A stretch of 64,000 nucleotides of DNA, from contig NZ_VSIY01000017.1 in assembly GCF_008086115.1 (NCBI RefSeq), positions 34,458 through 98,457 of the forward strand, read 5' to 3'. The stretch comes from Maritimibacter fusiformis (GTDB lineage Bacteria; Pseudomonadota; Alphaproteobacteria; Rhodobacterales; Rhodobacteraceae). Of this stretch, positions 1-7,100 are shown piece after piece (within the stretch, counting starts at the first letter, position 1; each line of letters begins with the position of its first letter). Position numbers and translations under genes: made by a program. The notes beneath the pieces were generated by a model that saw only the letters and a program-made list of their open reading frames with translations, did no database searches and had not been told where the DNA came from.

Positions 1-138
1 GTCGGGGTGGGCGTGCGGGTGCTGGAACCGCGGCTCGGGGATTTCAACGATGATCTTCGGGCGAACGGCAAGGACGCGCTGCGCCAGCATCTGGCAGGTC
101 AGATCGGGCCAGAGGATCGGCATCGCCTGCCCAGCTGA
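1..138 (+). CDS. Toprim-domain (primase-type) protein, C-terminal end only
   Basis: An open frame enters from the left edge and stops with TGA at 136-138. The 45 visible residues include EPRLGDFNDDLR followed by an LRQHLAGQIGPEDRHR tail. This resembles the C-terminus of toprim/primase-like proteins found on alphaproteobacterial plasmids and integrative elements, where the acidic GDFNDDLR segment lies at the end of the toprim region. The N-terminus and catalytic part lie outside the window, so the family call rests on a short tail and on the next gene being a DUF2493 protein, its usual neighbour on such elements. Confidence 0.55.
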   Translation, partial: VGVGVRVLEPRLGDFNDDLRANGKDALRQHLAGQIGPEDRHRLPS

Positions 139-500
139 GCTGCATCGCGCAGGGGGGGCTGGGAGTGCGTGGCAGGGGGCTGCATCCCAGTCGTGGCTCT
201 GGATCGTCGTCCTGACCCCATCCAGGTCCTTGCGCATCCACCCGTCACCCGAGCGGCCTTCAAGAGATGGGCAGGCCGTCAAAGCGGTTGCCCCTGCAAG
301 GTCGGCAGGGAACCTATTTCCGCCGGCGGCAAAGCCGCCTTTGCATCGCGAGACAAATAGCTTCCCTGCGGACCTCCTCCACGCTGTTCCGGCCCCGGTG
401 AAGCCGGGGTGAAGGGGCAACCGCCCCGACGGCTCGGGTCTGCCCATGAAGGCCGCGCGGGATGACGCGCGGACGAGACAGGCCCGGAGGTAAGAAACCG
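139..500. other. Gene-free leader of the DUF2493 gene with small hairpins
   Basis: No convincing gene lies in these 362 bases; the frames here lack ribosome sites and are shadows. The segment holds the hairpin at 325-339, a second perfect one at 393-409 (CCCCGG, loop TGAAG, CCGGGG) and a third at 414-427 (GGGGC, loop AACC, GCCCC). A strong Shine-Dalgarno GGAGG follows at 486-490. Stacked GC hairpins before a ribosome site could mean translational control of the next gene, but this is inference. Confidence 0.4.
325..339 (+). terminator. Possible rho-independent terminator after the toprim gene
   Basis: GGCGGC-AAA-GCCGCC forms a perfect 6-bp GC stem with a 3-nt loop and is followed by a short T run (TTT). 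It lies about 190 bp after the toprim stop. The T tract is short, so it may only be a structured spacer. Confidence 0.35.
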
Positions 501-1433
501 ATGACGATCCAGACCCACGACGACGCGTATGAACCCGCCCATAGCGCATCCCAGACCGCCCATGCACTCGACGAGCTCCAGCTCTACGGCTATCGCTCCT
601 TTGACGAGCCCGATCCGCGCCCGATGCCCGATGGGCAGCGCCTCGCCGTCGCCGTCGCCGACATCTTCGACGCCCTCGTCGCGACCCTGGAAGACACCCG
701 CATGGAACCCGACCTCGAAGAGGTGCTCTGGGGCCAGGTCAACCTCTTCCACCGCGCCACGGCCCGGATCGAGCGGACGCTCGATGAGAACGAGCAGGCG
801 CAGCGCCGCCTCCAGCGCGAGCAGGACGGCTCCGAAGTGAAGTCCGTCGAACTCGAGCGCCTGACGGCCGAAGGCCTGACTCTCGTTGAACGGCGCAACT
901 GCATGGACATGATGCGCGATCACGCCGCCACCGAGTTCGTCCATCACACGGGATCGACCTGGCGCCCCCGCACCGGCTCGATGGTGAACCGCCAGCACAT
1001 GACCGCAGCGCTCATCGACAGCCGCGATTTCCTGGCCGCCAAGCGCCGCGCCGAGACCGAGGTAATGCTTCCCGCAGGCCCCAAGGTCGCCCTCACCGGC
1101 GGGACCGATTTCAACGATCATCGCCTGATCTGGGGCAAGCTCGACCAGGTCCGGACCAAGTATCCCGACATGGTCCTTCTGCACGGTGGCAGCCCCAAGG
1201 GCGCAGAGCTCATCGCCGCCAAATGGGCCGAGGCCCGGGGCGTGACGCAGGTGGCCTTCAAGCCTGACTGGACCAAGCACGCCAAGGCTGCCCCCTTCAA
1301 GCGCAACGACGCGATGCTGGAGGTGCTCCCGGTCGGGGTCCTTGTCTTCCCCGGAACCGGTATCCAGGAAAACCTCGCCGATAAAGCCAAAAAGCTGGGC
1401 ATCCCGGTCATGAAGTTCGAGAAGGGGGCGTGA
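501..1433 (+). CDS. DUF2493 / SLOG-like domain protein
   Basis: A protein of 310 residues. The N-terminal two thirds are acidic and helical, with a charged segment near residues 90-125. The C-terminal third carries the DUF2493-type nucleotide-binding pattern: VALTGGTDFNDHRLIW (about residue 197 onward), LLHGGSPKGAELIAAKWA and a late LVFPGTGIQENL. This Rossmann-like SLOG fold is thought to bind nucleotide-derived ligands; no substrate is known. The start at 501 is chosen because GGAGG sits 9 bases upstream, whereas an upstream in-frame ATG at 462 has no ribosome site. Such genes are common next to toprim genes on rhodobacterial mobile elements, which fits the partial gene at the left edge. Domain call fairly sure, function unknown. 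Confidence 0.75.
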   Translation: MTIQTHDDAYEPAHSASQTAHALDELQLYGYRSFDEPDPRPMPDGQRLAVAVADIFDALVATLEDTRMEPDLEEVLWGQVNLFHRATARIERTLDENEQAQRRLQREQDGSEVKSVELERLTAEGLTLVERRNCMDMMRDHAATEFVHHTGSTWRPRTGSMVNRQHMTAALIDSRDFLAAKRRAETEVMLPAGPKVALTGGTDFNDHRLIWGKLDQVRTKYPDMVLLHGGSPKGAELIAAKWAEARGVTQVAFKPDWTKHAKAAPFKRNDAMLEVLPVGVLVFPGTGIQENLADKAKKLGIPVMKFEKGA

Positions 1434-1517
1434 GCCCCCGACTTCAATCCGGGACAGAACATTGTGGAAACGTCGAAGAGCGCTTGATATTGTGGTCTGG
1501 AGAGGGGCACCAACAAC

Positions 1518-1784
1518 ATGTTCGACACATCGCAGCAAATGGAAGTGTTCCCGACGACGGTCGATCTCAAGCGGATCGACCCGTCTCTCAACATGCGGCG
1601 CTTCTATCGAATGAGCGTTCAGCCGGACCTGTTTGGCGGCGCATGCCTTGTGCGGGAATGGGGCCGTATCGGGTTTCGAGGGCAGATGCTAATCGAACAG
1701 CACCCGGACGAGGGGCATGCTGTGACCGCCCTATTGAAGCTCGCAGCCACGAAGCATCGCCGAGGATACTTGCGTTCTAGCTAG
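1518..1784 (+). CDS. WGR-domain protein
   Basis: An 88-residue protein consisting of little more than a WGR domain: a beta-strand start (FYRMSVQPDLFGG), the signature variant REWGRIGFRG at about residues 51-60, and an alpha-helical end (EGHAVTALLKLAATK). WGR domains bind nucleic acid ends in PARP-type proteins and occur as stand-alone proteins on alphaproteobacterial plasmids and integrative elements. A GAGAGGGG stretch lies about 9 bases before the ATG. It stands alone between the DUF2493 gene and the BREX regulator. It is likely element backbone rather than a BREX component, because it is absent from described BREX operons. Confidence 0.75.
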   Translation: MFDTSQQMEVFPTTVDLKRIDPSLNMRRFYRMSVQPDLFGGACLVREWGRIGFRGQMLIEQHPDEGHAVTALLKLAATKHRRGYLRSS

Positions 1785-1938
1785 CTGATCCTTTGTGGTT
1801 TGATAGTCCAGTGCCAGTCCCTGGGGTATCGACGCCTGAATGGTCGACTTCCAAGGCAACGTCTTGAAATTCGATTGATAATCTCGGTGTCACTCCCTAA
1901 GGTTGTCGCAGGCCCAGAAAATGGGCGCGCATAGTTAC

Positions 1939-1948
1939 AATGCGCATT
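1939..1948. promoter_or_regulatory. Palindrome before the BREX regulator gene
   Basis: AATGCGCATT is a perfect 10-bp palindrome ending 20 bases before the regulator start. A related half (ATGGGCGCGCAT) lies just upstream at 1921-1932. WYL-family BREX regulators bind inverted repeats in front of their own operon, so this is a plausible operator; no -35/-10 pair is convincing. Confidence 0.35.
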
Positions 1949-1967
1949 GGGATACCGGGAGGCTAGG

Positions 1968-2864
1968 GTGGATAACGACAGGTCAGAACTTCGATGGGGA
2001 GTCGAGCAACGTCTCGAGTTCATAGAGTTCCGCTTGTTCTGGGAGGGGCATGTAAACCGGAGTGACCTCATGGATCAGTTCGGTGTCTCGGTCAACCAAG
2101 CGTCCACTGACCTGAATCGCTACATCGGCTTTGCTCCGGCGAACATGGTCTACGACAAGAGTGCGCGGACTTATGTGCGAGGCAGTGCTTTCCAACCACA
2201 ATTTCTAGAACCTGATGCCAGTCGCTATCTAGCTCAGCTACGGTCCGTGGCCGAAAACATTCTTGACCGTGAAGACTCTTGGATCGCTAATCTTCCGTCC
2301 TTTGCCTCTGCGTCGACGCCGGTCCGTGGTGTTGACCCCGTGACGCTTCGGTCCGTTGTGGGAGCGATCAGGCGATCCGAAGAGATAGAGATACGATACC
2401 AGTCCCTTTCCAGCCCAGATCCGCGGTGGCGTTGGATTGCGCCTCACGCGATTGCCTTCGATGGATTTCGCTGGCACGCCCGCGCGTTTTGTCTAACCGA
2501 CGAGTGTTTCAAGGATTTCCTTCTTTCCCGGATGATTGGGATTCGTGGCTCACGCGAAAGCGGGAAAACGGCCGATGATGATCTCGACTGGAATTCAGAA
2601 GTCGTCCTCGAAGTGGCTCCTCATCCCGAACTGTCAGAAACGCAGGCTAAGGTCATTGCCCTCGACTACGGGATGCGTGGCGGCAGCGCGAAGATAAAGG
2701 TGCGCCGCGCGCTGCTCTACTACGCGCTGAGGCGCTTGGGATTGGATACAGATCCCGCCGCCCGGCGCCCGCAAGACCAACAGATTGTCCTGATGAACGC
2801 CCCCGAAATCGGGCACTCGATACCGAGCGTCTCGGCGTCCGTGAGCGGAGGCGTAAGCGGATGA
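1968..2864 (+). CDS. WYL-domain transcriptional regulator of the BREX operon (BrxR-like)
   Basis: A 298-residue protein with an N-terminal winged helix (about residues 10-60, including SDLMDQFGVSVNQASTDLNRY) followed by a WYL-type ligand-sensing domain (IEIRYQSLSS ... RWIAPHAIAFDGFRWHARAFC) and a C-terminal extension. Such proteins repress BREX and other defence operons and are proposed to sense nucleic acid during infection. The start is GTG at 1968 because GGGAGG lies 5 bases upstream; an in-frame TTG at 1947 has no ribosome site. Its stop overlaps the brxF start (ATGA), so it is translated with the BREX genes and sits at the 5' end of the operon, as expected of an autoregulator. Confidence 0.85.
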   Translation: MDNDRSELRWGVEQRLEFIEFRLFWEGHVNRSDLMDQFGVSVNQASTDLNRYIGFAPANMVYDKSARTYVRGSAFQPQFLEPDASRYLAQLRSVAENILDREDSWIANLPSFASASTPVRGVDPVTLRSVVGAIRRSEEIEIRYQSLSSPDPRWRWIAPHAIAFDGFRWHARAFCLTDECFKDFLLSRMIGIRGSRESGKTADDDLDWNSEVVLEVAPHPELSETQAKVIALDYGMRGGSAKIKVRRALLYYALRRLGLDTDPAARRPQDQQIVLMNAPEIGHSIPSVSASVSGGVSG

Positions 2865-3319
2865 TCGAGGCACTTGAACGCGTTGTTGACGATCTTGCTG
2901 TGGTGAACAGCAAACTATTGCTGCTGATAGGCGCGCCAAATTCCGGGAAAAGCGACTTGCTTCGCCAACTGGCTGGACGTCGAAAGCTGCACATCCTCAA
3001 CATTGGAGCTGCCCTCGGGCGAGAACTGCTGACAATCCCGAGCCCCAGGAGACACCTTCAAGCAGCCGACCTTCTGAAAGGGTTGGCGGATGAGTTTTCG
3101 CGGGAAGGGCTTCTCCTCATGGACAATCTCGAACTCCTGTTCGATCAGGAGTTGAAGCTAAGTCCGCTCGATTTGCTCCGGCGGCATTCTCAGGCGCGAC
3201 GCGTTGTTGCGGCTTGGCCGGGGACGCTCACAGACAACAGGCTGTCGTATGCCACGACAGGACATCCAGAATATCAGGACTACAGCTGTGATGGCGTGGT
3301 TCCGTTCAGAGTAAATTGA
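2861..3319 (+). CDS. brxF: BREX type 3 P-loop protein BrxF
   Basis: A 152-residue P-loop NTPase-like protein with Walker A GAPNSGKS (about residues 24-31) and a Walker B-like stretch LLLMDNLELLF (around residue 88). Size, motifs and position directly before brxC match BrxF, a small component found in BREX type 3 loci. Its biochemical role is not established; the family is assumed to work with BrxC. It overlaps the regulator upstream by 4 bases and its TGA lies 15 bases before the brxC ATG. Confidence 0.85.
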   Translation: MIEALERVVDDLAVVNSKLLLLIGAPNSGKSDLLRQLAGRRKLHILNIGAALGRELLTIPSPRRHLQAADLLKGLADEFSREGLLLMDNLELLFDQELKLSPLDLLRRHSQARRVVAAWPGTLTDNRLSYATTGHPEYQDYSCDGVVPFRVN

Positions 3320-3333
3320 AAGGAAATCTCGAG

Positions 3334-6300
3334 ATGGCAATGCGTTACGGCGATCTCATTCAATTTGAGCCCATTGAATCGGTTATTCAGCTTCTCGATG
3401 CAGATCGTCCTGATGAAGCCAAGAAGCTTGTGTCCACCTATGTCATCTCGGATGACATGGCCGACCGCATCGCCAAGCTCATGATCCCGCAGCTCTCCTT
3501 CGATGAGGCTGTGGACCACAAAGGCGTCTTGGTGGTCGGGAACTACGGCACTGGTAAGTCGCACTTGATGTCGGTGCTGTCACTTGTCGCTGAAGATGAG
3601 GCATATCTGCCGATGATCCAGCACCCCAAAGTGGCGGAGGCTGCAAAGACAATTGCGGGCCGCTTCAAAGTGCATCGGATTGAGATTTCGAGTCAGATGT
3701 CATTGCGCGACATCATCACCCAACAGCTTGAGGTGTTCCTGGAAAAGCACGGCGTGACATATGCATTCCCGCCTGCCGACAAAGTTATCAATAACAAGGC
3801 TGCGTTCGAGGAGATGATGTCGGCTTTTGCGGAGGTTCACCCTGATCAAGGTGTTCTCCTCGTTGTCGACGAGTTTCTCGAATACCTGCGGTCGCGAAAA
3901 GACCACGAACTGGTACTCGACTTGTCCTTCCTCCGCGAGATCGGAGAGGTTACCAAACATCTCCGGTTCCGTTTCGTTGCAGGCGTTCAGGAAGCGATCT
4001 TCGATAGCAGCCGCTTTCAACATGTGGCGGATAGCCTGCGGAGGGTGAAGGACCGCTTCACTCAGGTTTTGCTGGCAAGACAAGATGTCAGTTTCGTTGT
4101 CGCGGAACGTCTCTTGAAGAAGTCCGCGGACCAGCAGGACAAGATCCGCGCTTACCTTGCGCCATTCTCGAAATTCTATGGCTCAATGAATGAGCGGATG
4201 GACGAGTATGTGCGTTTGTTCCCAGTACACCCAGACTACATCGGGACGTTTGAGCGCCTGGTCTTCACCGAGAAGCGGGGCGCGTTGGTGACCTTGCGTG
4301 ATCAGATCCAGGCAATCCTTGATGATGAAGTCCCTTCAGATCGGCCCGGTCTAATCGGCTTCGACAAGTTTTGGGACACTGTCGCAACAAACTCCGTCTT
4401 GCGCTCAGATCCGAATATCGGGCCAGTGCTCAAGGTCTCAGAAGTGCTTGCGGAGAGGGTCTCCAAGGCGTTCACCCGGCCGGCCTACAAGCCGATGGCG
4501 CTTCGCATCATTGACGGCCTTTCGGTCCACCGCCTGACGACGGGCGGGGACATCTATGTTCCTGTCGGACCGACGGCCGAGGAACTGCGCGACACGCTTT
4601 GCCTGTTTCAGCCGGGTATTGAAGACATGGGTGGCGACCCGTCTGACGACCTACTCACCGCGGTCCAGACCACGCTTCGAGAGACCCTCAAGACGGTGAA
4701 CGGTCAGTTCATCTCCAAGGCGCCAGACACCGAGCAATACTATCTCGACCTGAAAAAGGACGTCGATTACGACGCGCAAATCGAGAAGCGCGCCGAGGCT
4801 CTTTCGGAGGATGCGCTCGATCGCGCTTACTACGGCGCCATTCGCCAACTCATGGAGCGCACGGACGAGTCCAGCTACGTGACGGGACACCAGATTTGGC
4901 AATACCAGATCGAGTGGCAGGAGCGTCGCGTCGAACGGATTGGCTATCTGTTCTTTGGCGCGCCGAACGACCGGCCGACCGCTCAGCCAGAGCGGGATTT
5001 CTATTTGTACTTCATCCAGCCCTTCGATCCCCCGCGTTTCCGTGATGAGCAGAAGCCCGACGAGGTCTTCTTCCGTCTGAAATCACCAGACGAAACCATC
5101 AAGCGATTGCTGAGCTTCTACGCCGCCGCCCAGGAACTGGCCTCCACGGCAAGTGGTGGCGCGAAAGGCGTGTATCTCGACCGCGCTCGCGATGCGCTGC
5201 GCGAAATGAGCAAATGGCTGCAGGAAAAACAGCTGGAGGCATTCGAGGTCACGTTCCAAGGCAAGTCCAAGACACTTCGTGACTGGACCAAAGGCATTTC
5301 ACTCAGGGACAAAGCGCGCTTGGGGCCGGACGAGCGCATCAACTTCCGCGACGTCGTCAACGTGATCGCGGGGATCGCGCTAAGCAGCCGGTTCGCCGAT
5401 GTTTCGCCCGAATACCCAACATTCTCGGCGCTCGTGACGGAGTCCAACCGAAAGCAGCTCATTGGAAATGCGCTTCATGCTCTCACAGGGAGCAACCGTA
5501 CGAAAGACGCTGTGATCGTCCTGGATGGCCTCGAAATGCTCGATGGTGATCGCATCGATCCGGTTCAATCTCGATACGCTCAGGAGGTTCTCGCGCGGCT
5601 GAAGGCCAAAGGTCATGGGCAAGTGCTTAACCGCAGTGAGTTGCTCGTTGGAAATGCGGATATCGAATATTTCAGCCCAGACAAGTACCGGCTCGAGACC
5701 GACCTATTGGTTACGGTGCTTGGGTCACTGGTCTATTCCGGTGACATTGTCCTCGCGATTACCGGGGACAAAATTGACTCCGGCAAGATCGGGCTTCTCG
5801 CGGATCGTCCGCTCGATGAGTTGAAGCAGTTCAAGCATGTTGAGGCGCCGAAGGAGATCAACGTTGCCGTGCTCCGGTCACTCTTCGAGATGCTGGAGTT
5901 GCCGCCGGGTCTCGCGCAGCAAGCAACTCAAGGCTCGGATGAACCGGTCAAGGCGCTTCAGGAGGAAGTCAGCAAGCTCACAAAACGTGTGCTTGCAGCA
6001 TCCACTGACATGGCGAACCGGCTTAGCTTTTGGGGCCAGCCTCTCCTGCGCGAGGAAGAGATTCGCGACTGGAGATCGAAGCTCGACGAGCTCAAGGCCT
6101 TCTCGGAAAGCCTGTCGCCCTATAACACGGTCGGCAAGCTCAAAAATCTGCGCATTGGGTCTGACGATATCGCAGCCCAGAAAAAGAACCTTGAGGTTCT
6201 GAACTCCGTGGAAGGACTCATCAGCCTGATCGGCGAACTCGGGAACACGGCAAGCTATCTTGGCCAGGCCGAGATGGTGCTGCCGTCTGACCACGCATGG

Positions 6301-7065
6301 GTGAAGCAGGCTCAGGACACGCGCAAGCAGGTCCTCGATGCATTGTCGACGAGCCGAACTGGACAGAATGGATCCGAACACCGGCAGACGCTCGCCAAGC
6401 TGAAAAAAGACTACGTGACGGCGTATGTCAGCCTGCACAGCAAGGCGCGTCTCGGGGTGTCCGAGGACAAGACGAAGACCGCGCTGCGCAAGGACTCTCG
6501 GCTCGTCGGCATGCGGGCTCTGGCGAATATCTCGCTGATGCCGACAAGCCAGCTCACCACGTTCGAGGAGAAGCTCGACAAGTTGAAGAGCTGCGCCTCG
6601 CTGATCGACTCCGAACTGGCGGCCAGCCCGGTTTGCCCGCACTGCAACTTCCGCCCGGCGAATGAGCAGGGCGACATGCTGCCCGCGGCCAATGTGCTCA
6701 AACAGCTCGATGATGAGCTCGATCAATTGCTGGACGGATGGGTGCAGACGCTTCTCGACAACCTCGAGGATCCGATCATCCAGTCCAACTTTGAACTGCT
6801 GAAGGAAGGGTCGCGCAAGATCGTCACCGGCTTTGTCGACAGCAAGTCATTGCCCGATCCCGTCACGCCCGAGTTCATCAGCGCTGTGCAAGAGGCGTTG
6901 TCCGGTCTCGACAAGGTCGTCGTGTCGGGCAGCGACATTCGGCAGGCCCTGCTTCAGGGGGGGTCGCCCGCGACGCCCGAAGACCTGCGCAAGCGGTTCG
7001 AGGCGTTCCTGACCGACCGCTGCAAAGGCAAGGACACGACCAAGCTGCGCTTCGTGGTCGAGTGA
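3334..7065 (+). CDS. brxC: BREX ATPase BrxC
   Basis: A 1243-residue ATPase, the large core protein of BREX. Walker A is GNYGTGKS at residues 69-76 and Walker B is LLVVDEF near residue 178. A long helical C-terminal half follows, with a CPHC pair near residue 1100 (VCPHCNFRPA) that may hold part of a metal site. BREX systems need BrxC for phage exclusion; its precise reaction is unresolved. The start at 3334 follows AAAGGAAA by about 8 bases; an in-frame TTG at 3316 overlaps the brxF stop but has no ribosome site. The gene is intact with no frameshift. A 35-bp gap separates it from the methyltransferase gene, the widest gap in the operon. Confidence 0.93.
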   Translation: MAMRYGDLIQFEPIESVIQLLDADRPDEAKKLVSTYVISDDMADRIAKLMIPQLSFDEAVDHKGVLVVGNYGTGKSHLMSVLSLVAEDEAYLPMIQHPKVAEAAKTIAGRFKVHRIEISSQMSLRDIITQQLEVFLEKHGVTYAFPPADKVINNKAAFEEMMSAFAEVHPDQGVLLVVDEFLEYLRSRKDHELVLDLSFLREIGEVTKHLRFRFVAGVQEAIFDSSRFQHVADSLRRVKDRFTQVLLARQDVSFVVAERLLKKSADQQDKIRAYLAPFSKFYGSMNERMDEYVRLFPVHPDYIGTFERLVFTEKRGALVTLRDQIQAILDDEVPSDRPGLIGFDKFWDTVATNSVLRSDPNIGPVLKVSEVLAERVSKAFTRPAYKPMALRIIDGLSVHRLTTGGDIYVPVGPTAEELRDTLCLFQPGIEDMGGDPSDDLLTAVQTTLRETLKTVNGQFISKAPDTEQYYLDLKKDVDYDAQIEKRAEALSEDALDRAYYGAIRQLMERTDESSYVTGHQIWQYQIEWQERRVERIGYLFFGAPNDRPTAQPERDFYLYFIQPFDPPRFRDEQKPDEVFFRLKSPDETIKRLLSFYAAAQELASTASGGAKGVYLDRARDALREMSKWLQEKQLEAFEVTFQGKSKTLRDWTKGISLRDKARLGPDERINFRDVVNVIAGIALSSRFADVSPEYPTFSALVTESNRKQLIGNALHALTGSNRTKDAVIVLDGLEMLDGDRIDPVQSRYAQEVLARLKAKGHGQVLNRSELLVGNADIEYFSPDKYRLETDLLVTVLGSLVYSGDIVLAITGDKIDSGKIGLLADRPLDELKQFKHVEAPKEINVAVLRSLFEMLELPPGLAQQATQGSDEPVKALQEEVSKLTKRVLAASTDMANRLSFWGQPLLREEEIRDWRSKLDELKAFSESLSPYNTVGKLKNLRIGSDDIAAQKKNLEVLNSVEGLISLIGELGNTASYLGQAEMVLPSDHAWVKQAQDTRKQVLDALSTSRTGQNGSEHRQTLAKLKKDYVTAYVSLHSKARLGVSEDKTKTALRKDSRLVGMRALANISLMPTSQLTTFEEKLDKLKSCASLIDSELAASPVCPHCNFRPANEQGDMLPAANVLKQLDDELDQLLDGWVQTLLDNLEDPIIQSNFELLKEGSRKIVTGFVDSKSLPDPVTPEFISAVQEALSGLDKVVVSGSDIRQALLQGGSPATPEDLRKRFEAFLTDRCKGKDTTKLRFVVE

Positions 7066-7100
7066 ACTTCCGCCAACCAATTTTGAGATGAGACGAACCG

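Noticed and set aside
279..1538. 419-residue minus-strand frame over the DUF2493 gene
   Set aside because: It is the antisense shadow of a high-GC gene, has no ribosome site and no recognisable domain, while the plus-strand frame has the DUF2493 motifs and GGAGG.
5878..6726. 282-residue minus-strand frame inside brxC
   Set aside because: Antisense shadow of brxC; composition follows complementary codons and no motif is present.
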